From Methylomagnum ishizawai (lineage in GTDB: Bacteria; Pseudomonadota; Gammaproteobacteria; Methylococcales; Methylococcaceae), in NCBI RefSeq assembly GCF_019670005.1, contig NZ_AP019783.1, forward strand, positions 1,818,501-1,882,500: a stretch of DNA of 64,000 nt. The letters run 5' to 3'. The position numbers were made by a program, and so were the translations under genes. The notes beneath the pieces are model-generated. The model made no database searches, had not been told where the DNA came from, and was given only the letters and a program-made list of their open reading frames with translations. This document shows positions 45,241 through 53,622 of this stretch, one piece after another (within the stretch, counting starts at the first letter, position 1; each line of letters starts with the position of its first letter).

Positions 45241-45300
45241 GCCTAACGTTCCGCATCAGCAGCGCGGCTTGTCCGCGTCCGCTGTATGCGGTTGTTGGGC
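45241..45300 (-). other. attC site (60 bp)
   Basis: GCCTAAC at 45241-45247, GTTGGGC at 45294-45300, with an inner palindrome around CGCGGCTTGTCCGCG. It ends the cassette carrying the IS4-disrupted gene. Confidence 0.85.
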
Positions 45301-45530
45301 AAATCAGTTGATTTGTTGACAATGGCCGATTTCCCAACACATTCATCAGTCTCCATAACGAACGACAGCGGCGATTTTCTGTGGCTCTGAGTACAATAAC
45401 AAGGTTTCACTAAGGTGAATATAGTACGAGCCTGGCTCCCTGATGGCGGTTTGTAGTCTAGCCGCAACGTCCGAAGAAAACATGCCCTCTGTTACACAAA
45501 TTGAGATAGGGTTTGTTGTGTCGTCATGAT

Positions 45531-46947
45531 CAGCCCTTTCAAAGTGACTACTTCTTCTTCCTAAGTAATTGATATGTCGAGACATGTGGCTGTTTCGGGT
45601 CGTAGGGCGGTTTGTCGATGGGCTTTTTCGGGCCGCGCGGATGCTTTGTGAGGGTACGCAACGGGATGTTCCGGGCGGTTTCGCGCAGCCACGCGGCGAA
45701 TTCCGCCGGGGTTTGTTCGGAGACGAACAGCCAGTCGCCGACCCCGCTGAGTTGGATGAGCGCGAGGAAAGTGGCGGCGATCTCGTGGGAGAGATAATAC
45801 CCGGAGATATCCTTGGACACGGGTTTTCCATGGGCGCAGTCCAGCGCCGAGATCATGACCGAGAAGAGGTTATAGGCGACCAGGGCCAGGGCGAATCCGA
45901 ACAGGGCGGCCTTGGGATAGGCCAGGGTTTCGATCTCGGACTTGAAATGTTTTTCGACGTGTTGGAACGCGGTTTCCAGGGTCCAGCGCCTGCGGTAGAG
46001 GTCGGCGACGGTGGCGGCGGGTATGTCCGCCGGGAGGTCGGTCAGGATATCGACGAAGGCATCGCCGTCGCGGGTGGGTTGTTCGAGTTCGACGCGGACG
46101 AGGCGATAGGGCCGCCCGGCCACGCCGACCCGCTTTTCCAAAAGCCGCCCGCCGCCCTGTTCCCCGGCCTGGGAAAACAGGGTTTCCTCGGTCAGCGGCA
46201 GGTTCAGGTGCAAGCGCATCAAGGCGTGGGCGTTCCGGCCCTGGAGCCGGTCGAGGAATCCCACGGTGCAGAAGTTGCGGTCGGCGATCCACAGTTCGCC
46301 GGCCTTGGGGATACCGGCCACGGCGTCGAGCAGGCGGCGCTCCTGGGCATGTCCGTCCTCGCAAGGGAACACGTCCCGCATCAGGCGGCGCTCCGGGTCG
46401 AACACCACCAGCGACTTGCCCGGCAACGCGGCACCGCCGACCTCGCGGTGGACGGCGAGGCGTTTCTCGCTCGCCGCCAGACAGTTGCCGTCGAGGAGGC
46501 GGACCGGATAACCCGGCAACCAGGGTTCGGGGGTGAAACCCAGGGCATCGAGAATATCCGACAGGTCTTCCGAGGTATCGCGCAGCAGGGCTTGGGACAC
46601 GGATAATTCAACGCCCTTGAGTTTCTCGTAGAGCGCGGATACCGTTACCCCCAGGGGTTCCGGGTGTTTCTGGTAGGCCGCGTTGATCGAGGGATGGACC
46701 TTGAGGACCACGCTCAGCATGAGGTCGCACACCGTCGAAAATAGGATTTCCCGCGTGTATTGCTCCTTCGCGTTCTCCAGGAAAATCCTGTCCAGCCTCT
46801 CCGCCGCAAAGCAGCGTTCCAGTAGGCCGTGCAGCAGGCAGGACAGGGGCATTTTCTGGCGGAATAGCTCTAGCATTGATCTCGACTATTGGTGTTGGTA
46901 TGTTGAGCGCCGATAATACTATCGGTTATTTCAGTTTGAAAGGGCTG
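45531..46947 (-). mobile_element. IS4-family insertion sequence
   Basis: A 1417-bp element. Ends are perfect 13-bp inverted repeats CAGCCCTTTCAAA; flanks are an 11-base direct repeat GTCGTCATGAT at 45520-45530 and 46948-46958. One transposase gene fills it. Confidence 0.92.
45548..46876 (-). CDS. IS4-family transposase
   Basis: A 442-residue DDE transposase. The C-terminal Y-(2)-R-(3)-E-(6)-K pattern is seen in DLYRRRWTLETAFQHVEKHF; the catalytic aspartates are in VRLLDGNCLAASEKR and WIADRNFCTVGF. It catalyses cut-and-paste transposition of the element. The frame is intact, so the element could still move. The start is ATG at 46876. Confidence 0.93.
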   Translation of the reverse strand: MLELFRQKMPLSCLLHGLLERCFAAERLDRIFLENAKEQYTREILFSTVCDLMLSVVLKVHPSINAAYQKHPEPLGVTVSALYEKLKGVELSVSQALLRDTSEDLSDILDALGFTPEPWLPGYPVRLLDGNCLAASEKRLAVHREVGGAALPGKSLVVFDPERRLMRDVFPCEDGHAQERRLLDAVAGIPKAGELWIADRNFCTVGFLDRLQGRNAHALMRLHLNLPLTEETLFSQAGEQGGGRLLEKRVGVAGRPYRLVRVELEQPTRDGDAFVDILTDLPADIPAATVADLYRRRWTLETAFQHVEKHFKSEIETLAYPKAALFGFALALVAYNLFSVMISALDCAHGKPVSKDISGYYLSHEIAATFLALIQLSGVGDWLFVSEQTPAEFAAWLRETARNIPLRTLTKHPRGPKKPIDKPPYDPKQPHVSTYQLLRKKK

Positions 46948-47258
46948 GTCGTCATGATGTATAGGGCGAGTAAGGCGAACGGGAGTCTTAGACCACGTCT
47001 CATTCCCTAACCATGTATCTGGAGGAGAATGGCTCGCACCTTCTTTCAGAGAAACGATAGCGTAACTGCAACCAAAGGTCTGCCAATGCCATTTACGCGA
47101 AGCCAGGACTTTGTCGTAAGCCACTGTGTTCGCAAACACCTTGCTGGCGTAAGTTTTATTTTGAAATATGATTAGACCCGCGGGGGTGACGCCACAAATC
47201 CCGATTAAAGCAACAACTACTACTTTTGCGATTTTCATGCATCGCTTTTCCTTCTTGA

Positions 47259-47318
47259 GCCTAACGAAAAAGCTCACCGGCGGAACGAAGTGAAGTCCGG
47301 TGCAGCGCCATGTTAGGC
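47259..47318 (-). other. attC site (60 bp)
   Basis: GCCTAAC at 47259-47265 and GTTAGGC at 47312-47318, with paired arms around AAGCTCACCGG. It closes the cassette of the secreted protein at 47379. Confidence 0.85.
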
Positions 47319-47378
47319 CGGAGGGTATTTCCGATATGGCGGGTTACGCTATTGCTAACCCGCCACCGTGCTATCTCC

Positions 47379-48041
47379 TTATTTCTTGGTCAAGTTGACA
47401 CCGCATTTTTGTGTATTGCCATTTTGATAGCCGCCTATCGACAGCGTGTTACCGACTTGGCTGGCACTGATGATGTCATTTGGACTCATGCATCCCCACC
47501 AATCCCCATTATTGGTAGTATTGGAAACTTTTCCCCAGGAAAAGTTACTATATGAACCAAGCTTATCGATACCCGCCGCTTTTAAATCCAGTTCAAACGG
47601 ATGTCCAGGAATGAGTCCCGTAACCCAAGTCGCTTGCAAGGTATAACCATTAGAAGTTTTGCACGAAAATGCGGCTTGTGTACGTCCGCCTTGGAGTACC
47701 GTTGTCACAACTGTACAGGTGGCACCTTGACCATCAGTATAGGTTCCGGCGATAAACTTGTTCGACAGCACCGGCAACGGCGACGATGAAGTAATAGTTG
47801 CCGATGTAGTGTCCACCGTGCCATCGTCTAAGACGTTTAAATCGATAGTCAGATTGTAATACTTCACTTTCCCAGTAGCATCGATGGTCGGCACACGAAA
47901 CGCCTGAATTTTTTGCCCTGTAGCGAAAACCTGGGCATTTTCAAGGGAAGCTGCCGGTGTGGCAGCGAAACTAGGTGTAGCGAGTACCGCCATCACGCCA
48001 ACTGTAATTAAATCCAAGCTGGAAACATACTTTGACCGCAT
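47379..48041 (-). CDS. secreted hypothetical protein (cassette gene)
   Basis: A 220-residue exported protein with signal peptide (LITVGVMAVLATPSFAA). The mature part is threonine/serine rich and beta-like (GTYTDGQGATCTVVTTV and GWYTLQATWV-like NGYTLQATWVTGLIPG), with cysteines that may pair. It matches no family I know. AGGAG precedes the ATG. It is a single-gene cassette between attC 48090 and attC 47259. Confidence 0.75.
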   Translation of the reverse strand: MRSKYVSSLDLITVGVMAVLATPSFAATPAASLENAQVFATGQKIQAFRVPTIDATGKVKYYNLTIDLNVLDDGTVDTTSATITSSSPLPVLSNKFIAGTYTDGQGATCTVVTTVLQGGRTQAAFSCKTSNGYTLQATWVTGLIPGHPFELDLKAAGIDKLGSYSNFSWGKVSNTTNNGDWWGCMSPNDIISASQVGNTLSIGGYQNGNTQKCGVNLTKK

Positions 48042-48089
48042 GGTTATCTCCTATCAGTGATTGCAAGGTTTGCAGGTGCTTATTTCAAC

Positions 48090-48180
48090 GCCTAACGACA
48101 AAATTAAGGGGCGCGGCGCTCCGAAGTTGATTCGGAGAAATGCCCTTGATCCCGCGTCCCACTTGAATGATTTGTTAGGC
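48090..48180 (-). other. attC site (91 bp)
   Basis: GCCTAAC at 48090-48096 and GTTAGGC at 48174-48180. Nearly identical in type to those at 51400 and 51719. Confidence 0.88.
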
Positions 48181-49232
48181 TTGCTACGAAGAGCAGGGTT
48201 ATCCGGCTCCACCGATCCGAAAGCGGTGGGCATGAGTACATGCCACTCTACCGGGCTTAGTATTTCGTGCCCTCAATCGTCACCTTGACTTTATCACCAG
48301 ATTTCGTAGGAAGTCCGGCTTTTTGGCAATCCCAAGCCGAAGTTTTTGTGCTTGGAATTGTAACCGTTTTCCTCTGCGTGACATTTTGGCAGGTGACGGT
48401 GTGCGGCGTTGCCCAAGGAGCAGTGCCTTGAATAATAGGCGGATTACCTTGGTAGTAGAGGGTTTGAATTTCAGAAGCAGCCAAGGCACGGCCATAAATA
48501 CGCATATCGTCAATCAAGCCATAAAAGGAATAATTGAAACCAAAGTGGCAGTTGCAATGCCCGCCATAATTTGGATTATTACCCAGACTTGTTCCTATAA
48601 ACCAATCATGCTGCATATCTAGCAATGTGTCTTTTTTTACGTTATTGGCATAGCTTGACTTAATGAGCTTTCCATCTAAGTATGTATAGTCTTTGTCGCC
48701 TTTTCTTATAAAAACATGGTGGAGCCATTTGCCTTTTATTGCAAACGGCGTATTTTGCTCAAGATAATTGGAACTAAATGCGCTACCATATTCAATGCCG
48801 TCATGGATTTCTTGGGTGGTGCTGTCACCATCGTAAATTAACGTAAATCCTGGTCTATTAAAGTCCTCATAAGTTGCTGTTTTTGAGTTTCCATGTCCAT
48901 CAAAAACGTATTGCCTGTCTTTTTCGTTTGTAATCCAAGGCGCGGTCTGCGTTTTGAAATCAATCAAATATGTCCATGTGGAAATAGAAAAATCCCCGAT
49001 AGCGGATACATTGCCTTTAGGCGTTATTTCGATAAAATCGTCAATTCCATCAAATGAGGCCGCTTGCCCAATTTTCCCACTTGTGTAAGTCAAGCCACCA
49101 TACTCAACACCGTTGTTCCCGTTCCCGCTTTCATCATTGGCGTTGCCATTGAATGGATAATAGGCGATTAGTCCGGTATTTAAATCCGCTAATGCCATTC
49201 CGCTACTCCCTTCCCGTCTAAAGAACGACTAA

Positions 49233-50166
49233 GAGGACATCCGGCACATAAACTGCTTACACGGTTTTGGCCTCGATCCGTCTTCCCAGGATCAGGGCGC
49301 ACGCCAACTGAAGGAAGGCCAGATAGTTGGCTCCCCGGCAGGTGTAGCGGGTTCGGATGGCCCGGAAGCCCTTGAGCCAGGCGAAAGCGCGCTCGACCAC
49401 CCACCTCCGCGCGGGGTGGGTTGGCTCGGAGTCGCAGGAACGCTTCTCCTCGCCGATCTTGCGGATATGGGGGGTGTAGCCCAGTCCCGCGACTTCCCGC
49501 TCGACCCGTTCGTAGCCATACCCTTTGTCCAGGCAAAGATGCCTGGGACTTTGCCCGGCGTCGGCGGGTGCCTCGATCACGGCCGCCTCGACGGTGACCG
49601 TCACCAGGCGGCTGTCGTGCACGTTGGCCCCGGCCTGCGCGACGGCGAAAGGCATCCCCTTCCCGTCCACCTGAAGGTGGATCTTGCCACCGCTGCGCCC
49701 ACGATCCGTGGGATTGCGCCCCAGGCCCTCGTCCTTCTGGCAGCGGGCTTGGCGGACCGGGGCCTGCACCAGGCTGCCGTCCATCGACTGCCAAGCCAGG
49801 TCGAACCCCTCGAGTTCCTCGTACTCCGCCGCCGACCAGCGGAACATCTCCTTGAACACGCCGGCGGCAACCCATCTCTGAAAGTGCTCGTGGACCGCGC
49901 TTTTCGAGCCGTAGCAGGCCGGCAGGCAATCCCATTGGCAACCGGTCTTGAGCACATACAGAATCCCGTTCATGACCGTCCGGAACTCCAGCGGCTTGGA
50001 GCCGCCCGGCCTGCGCCGCTTGAACGGCTCCAACAATGGCTCCACGTGCTCCCACAGCCGGTCCGAGATTTCCAGGCAACTCATGGGTCTCCTCCGCTTC
50101 CGCTTCGCAAAAGACGGGTCTTTTAAGCGTTCGCCGCGCAAAGCACAAGATGTGCCGGATGTCCTC
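49233..50166 (-). mobile_element. IS5-family insertion sequence nested in IS630
   Basis: 934 bp with perfect 17-bp inverted repeats GAGGACATCCGGCACAT and a TAA duplication at 49230-49232 and 50167-50169. It entered 24 bases inside the left end of the IS630 element. Confidence 0.92.
49257..50084 (-). CDS. IS5-family transposase
   Basis: A 275-residue DDE transposase of the IS5 (IS427/IS1031-like) type: LWEHVEPLLEPFKRRRPGG at the start, catalytic aspartates in WQSMDGSLVQAPV and CLDKGYGYE, and the end RRWVVERAFAWLKGFRAIR with the E. The ATG at 50084 has GGAGGAG upstream. It appears intact. Confidence 0.92.
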   Translation of the reverse strand: MSCLEISDRLWEHVEPLLEPFKRRRPGGSKPLEFRTVMNGILYVLKTGCQWDCLPACYGSKSAVHEHFQRWVAAGVFKEMFRWSAAEYEELEGFDLAWQSMDGSLVQAPVRQARCQKDEGLGRNPTDRGRSGGKIHLQVDGKGMPFAVAQAGANVHDSRLVTVTVEAAVIEAPADAGQSPRHLCLDKGYGYERVEREVAGLGYTPHIRKIGEEKRSCDSEPTHPARRWVVERAFAWLKGFRAIRTRYTCRGANYLAFLQLACALILGRRIEAKTV

Positions 50167-50205
50167 TAAGCTTATAGGCAATCGAACTGGACTGGGAAAG
50201 GCACG

Positions 50206-51320
50206 ATGAACCGCTGTATCCGCATCCAACGGCTGGCCCCGCAGGACCGTGAACGGTGGCAGGCGCTGTTCTACCGCCACCAGCAGCAAAGCCGACGGCG
50301 TAGGCTGCTGGCCTTGAAGGCCCTGTGGGATGGCGAGAGCATGGCCGGGGTCTGCCGCAGCCAGGGAGTCCAGCGCAAGACGCTGGAGAAGTGGCTGGAC
50401 AGCTACCTGCATGGTGGCTTCGACGCCCTGCTGGCCCCGCAAAGGCGGCCCCGCCCGCAAACCCTGAACCCGCAGCGGCGCAAGGTCCTGCGCTACATCC
50501 TGCTCCACAAGACGCCGGCGGACTATGGCATCGACAGTTACCAATGGACGGCGGCCCACGTCCAGGGTTTGCTCGTTAAGAAGTGGGGCCTGCCGCTGAG
50601 CGCCAACCGGCTTTACGAAATCTTCGACGAACTGGGCCTCTCCCACCAGCGCGCCCACCGCGACTACGGCCCCGCCAAGCCCGCCGAGCGGGCCGGCTTC
50701 GTGGAGGCGCTCGAAAAAAAACCGCCGAGGCCGACCCCGGCACCGCCCTCGTAGCCCTCGACGAGTTCGCGCTGCTGTCCACGACCTGCACCCACTACGC
50801 CTGGGCGGAGAAGAACACCGCCCCGGCGCCGCCGAGCAACGAGAAGCGGCGGGAGAAACTGAACGGCTTCCTGGCCCTGGACCTGGGCAGCGGCCAGACC
50901 ACCGTGGACTTCCAACCCCAGGCCAAAACCCCGAACGCCGTTTACGTCATCGCCCTGATCGTCCTGCGCTACGCCAGCCTGGGCTACCAAAGGATTCTGT
51001 TCATCCTCGACAACTGCTCCATCCACAACGACTCCATGAAGGCCGCTCTGGCCGAGTTGCTGGCGGAAATCCCCCTGGCCCAGGGCATCGCCGTGCACTT
51101 CCTCCACACCCCGGCCTACTCCCCCAAGTTCAACCCGGCCGAATACCTCATCCGCCTCGTCAGGAAGAACTCCCTCTACCACCTGCCCCATGCCATGACC
51201 GTCCAGCAGCGGGCCGAGCGCGTCCATCGGCACTTGGCCCAGGCCCCTCCCCAAACACCCCAGCAGGTCAAGAACATTCTCAGCCATATCTACCGCCTGC
51301 CAAAAAGTGGGTGGTCTTAG
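50206..51320 (+). CDS. IS630-family transposase, two frames joined by -1 frameshift
   Basis: The first frame (50206-50754) holds the helix-turn-helix part (LWDGESMAGVCRSQGVQRK). The second continues to 51320 with the catalytic triad: LVALDEFALL, FILDNCSIHN and SPKFNPAEYLIRLV. The frames meet at eight A residues (50714-50721); a -1 slip gives one product of about 370 residues. This may be a programmed frameshift, as in some IS630 elements. The catalytic residues are all present. Confidence 0.85.
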
Positions 51321-51399
51321 GGCGGGAAGGGAGTAATTGCCATTGCACCAACCAAAATCGCCGCTTTGCTCTTGAACATGATTCTCTCCGGTTTGATTT

Positions 51400-51490
51400 G
51401 CCTAACGAAAAAATTAAGGGGCGCGGCGCTCCGTAGTCGATTCGGAAAAATGCCCTTGAGTCCGCGTCCCACTTGAATGACTTGTTAGGC
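51400..51490 (-). other. attC site (91 bp)
   Basis: GCCTAAC at 51400-51406, GTTAGGC at 51484-51490. It closes the gene-less cassette on its right and faces the LamG cassette on its left. Confidence 0.88.
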
Positions 51491-51718
51491 CTGCTACGGA
51501 GAACGGGCTTTCCGGTTCCGCCATCCCGAAAGCTCCGGTTTAAATCCGAACTTGCGAACACCCGCGATTCACTTTTTCAGAAACCGAGAACCGCTCCGGA
51601 ATCCCCGAATCGCCCGGTTATCGAAACCCCGGTTCGCTGGGTTTATCCGCGTCGCCGGTTCCATCCGAATCCAGCCCTCAAACCACTTTCCGGTTCCACC
51701 GGAATCCATTACTTCAGC
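51491..51718 (-). other. gene-less cassette body
   Basis: About 230 bases between two attC sites. A short frame of 46 codons is possible on the minus strand (starts MDSGGTGKW) but is not kept in the neighbouring copy. The sequence is similar to 51810-52049, 44542-44709 and the start of 48181-48256, so it is a shared non-coding cassette sequence. It contains repeated CGGTTTCGGA-like motifs that could fold. Confidence 0.6.
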
Positions 51719-51809
51719 GCCTAACGAAAAAATTAAGGGGCGCGGCGCTCCGCAGTCGATTCGGAGAAATGCTGTTGAGTCCGCGTCCCACTTGAATGAC
51801 TTGTTAGGC
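51719..51809 (-). other. attC site (91 bp)
   Basis: GCCTAAC at 51719-51725, GTTAGGC at 51803-51809. Confidence 0.88.
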
Positions 51810-52049
51810 TGGCTACGGAGAACGGGCTTTCCGGTTCCGCCATTCCGAAAGCTTCGGCTTGAAACCGGACTTTTGGAAACCCGCGATCCGCTTTCCCGGA
51901 ACCACCGATTCCGAAATCGGGAACCGTAGCGGAATCTCGGATTACCCGGTTATCGAAACCCAAATCTGCGGGGTTTCTCCAAGTGGCCGGTTCGCTCCGA
52001 ATTCAGCCTTCAAAACCCTTCCCGGCACAACCGGACCAGCTACTTCAAC
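51810..52049 (-). other. second gene-less cassette body
   Basis: About 240 bases, related to 51491-51718 and to the 3' part of the DinB cassette. Frames are not conserved between copies. No promoter or RNA can be fixed from sequence alone. Confidence 0.55.
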
Positions 52050-52089
52050 GCCTAAGCCGTGCGCACACTACAAGACTACGGTCCTAGGC
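52050..52089 (-). other. short degenerate attC
   Basis: GCCTAAGCCGT (from 52050) pairs with ACGGTCCTAGGC ending 52089. Only 40 bp, and the first core site has AAG rather than AAC, so recombination here may be weak. It closes the cassette of the unknown 459-codon gene. Confidence 0.6.
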
Positions 52090-53469
52090 TTATTCGCTAT
52101 TCCATCGTTGATAGTTCCCTTTTTTAAATTTATGTACTAAATATTTTTGTCTTAAAAAACCTTCAATATCTTGAATGACAGGTTTAAATCTATCAGTCAA
52201 TCGCTCAATTACCCTAACACCAGCAATGTATGTAGCTAGAGTACTACCGCCAATTTTTATACTCGATAAATTTGATAAATCATTTCCGGCGAATGTGATG
52301 ATCGCAGCAATATCTCCGGCAACTTTCACCGATTTTTCAATATACCCACAATGCGGATATTTTCTTATAATGGTCGGAATATAGCGTGAAGCTAAAAAAT
52401 CTATAAAATCATTGTTCGCATCTTTAAATCTTACACCAGAAGAATATTCAATATTGATGACTTTTTTGCAGTATTCATCGAACAACTCATCTTCTTCAAT
52501 TCTGAATTTTATAATTTCATCTGTGCTTAGTTTATTTACATCAAGAGTTCCGAATAAAATTCTTTTTTCTTTATGTTCTATGTTTATTTTTTTTAAATCA
52601 ACCAAGTAATCATATAGCCCATCTTCAATAAGTTTATCCTCATGCTGAGGAAATAGACCGCCTACTGTGGAAAATTGAGTTGCATGATATGCTTCATAGG
52701 TGGTTGTTGATAAGTTAGAAATAATATACGCAACGCCAAAGTTTAAGTCATGTAATCGCGTAGCATTGATCGCCCTAGAGTTAAGTTCCTTGTAGGATTT
52801 CATTTCAATGCCCAGGTTCTTTGAAATCAACTTCTCGATGTCGCCTCTTCTAAATTTAGGATTATCTTTGTTATCAGTAACTATTCCTATAAATTCATCT
52901 ATTAATTCTTCGCATTTAGTCCATTGATAATCTTCATAAAATGGAAGATTACTTGGTCGTTGCTTGTGGGCTAGAGAGTAATTGCTATTTTCGTCAACCA
53001 GTGCATCATATATTAGCCTTGAAAATTCTATCTTATTTGCGTTCCCCATATCTTCTGGCCAATGCATGTATTTTGAAACGTATCGGTCAATAGTCTTTAT
53101 TATATCTCCGTCGGCTTGGTCAACAATCATAAATTGACCAGGGGTAATTCCGATGTTTCCACCGTTTTTCCAATTCTCGTAAAGAGATTCGCCCGTTCGT
53201 AGCGAAGGAGTTATGATTCCTGCCTTTAAAAGCTTTGAAATATCATCAGAATTATAATTTTCCTTTATGTTTTTGTAGTGCGAATACAATGGCCCGTAGC
53301 AATGAAAAAAACCATCTGGAACCACTATATGCTTATAAAACAATGAAGAGAATTTAATATCCTCAATTGTACTGCTAGGCAGATGTAATCCATTAACTAA
53401 GTCGAAGCATCCACCGTATAGATGCAATCTTGATTCTTCATTCTTTATCGAAATTTTGGTTCGATCCAC
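52090..53469 (-). CDS. unknown 459-residue cassette protein
   Basis: An AT-rich gene (far below the chromosomal GC) starting at GTG 53469. The protein is soluble with no signal or membrane segment. Features include an N-terminal MDRTKISIKNEESRLHLYGG, FMIVDQADGDIIKTIDRYV and a C-terminal GDIAAIITFAGNDLSNLSSI. I recognise no family. Its position after the TIR cassette leaves a defence-related role possible but unsupported. Composition and isolation indicate foreign origin. Confidence 0.7.
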   Translation of the reverse strand: MDRTKISIKNEESRLHLYGGCFDLVNGLHLPSSTIEDIKFSSLFYKHIVVPDGFFHCYGPLYSHYKNIKENYNSDDISKLLKAGIITPSLRTGESLYENWKNGGNIGITPGQFMIVDQADGDIIKTIDRYVSKYMHWPEDMGNANKIEFSRLIYDALVDENSNYSLAHKQRPSNLPFYEDYQWTKCEELIDEFIGIVTDNKDNPKFRRGDIEKLISKNLGIEMKSYKELNSRAINATRLHDLNFGVAYIISNLSTTTYEAYHATQFSTVGGLFPQHEDKLIEDGLYDYLVDLKKINIEHKEKRILFGTLDVNKLSTDEIIKFRIEEDELFDEYCKKVINIEYSSGVRFKDANNDFIDFLASRYIPTIIRKYPHCGYIEKSVKVAGDIAAIITFAGNDLSNLSSIKIGGSTLATYIAGVRVIERLTDRFKPVIQDIEGFLRQKYLVHKFKKGNYQRWNSE

Positions 53470-53496
53470 TTTTGTTTACCGAAAGTCTGATTTTTT

Positions 53497-53608
53497 GCCT
53501 AACGTTTGAGCTAACCGGACCGTTGCGGTATGTGGCTAAAGGCCCAGAATGAAATGGCGGGCCTTTAGCCGCATGCCGCAACGGGTCCGGTTGAGCGAAT
53601 GGTTAGGC
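53497..53608 (-). other. long attC site (112 bp)
   Basis: GCCTAAC at 53497-53503 and GTTAGGC at 53602-53608, with long imperfect arms (GAGCTAACCGGACCGTTGCG with its complement). It closes the TIR cassette. Confidence 0.88.
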
Positions 53609-53622
53609 TGCAAACTTTGGTT

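Larger units (their letters stand above)
45346..47238 (-). pseudogene. cassette gene split by IS4 (exported protein)
   Basis: The gene starts at ATG 47238 (MKIAKVVVVALIGICGVTP, a signal segment) and runs to 46959, then resumes after the insertion and stops at 45346. Removing IS4 (45531-46947) and one copy of the 11-base duplication restores one frame: ...TRPIHHDD joins TTNPISICVTEGMF and ends IAAVVRYGD. The restored protein has about 154 residues and no recognised family. The break leaves it non-functional unless excised. Confidence 0.85.
49206..51333 (+). mobile_element. IS630-family insertion sequence (interrupted)
   Basis: Ends match as inverted repeats CTCCCTTCCCG; TA is duplicated at 49204-49205 and 51334-51335, typical of IS630. 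Without the nested IS5-family element (934 bp plus 3-bp duplication) it is about 1.19 kb. Confidence 0.9.
48257..51379 (-). pseudogene. secreted LamG protein split by IS630 (cassette gene)
   Basis: The distal part (48257-49205) encodes a concanavalin-like LamG domain: TGLIAYYPFNGNANDESG, DFSISTWTYLIDF and GLIDDMRIYGRALAASEI. The start (51379, ATG with GGAGAGA upstream) encodes the first part of a signal peptide. Deleting the IS630 element with one TA copy joins MFKSKAAILVGAMAI to SGMALADLNTGLIAYY in frame, giving an intact exported protein of about 330 residues. As it stands the gene lacks its signal. LamG domains bind carbohydrates or proteins outside the cell. Confidence 0.88.
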
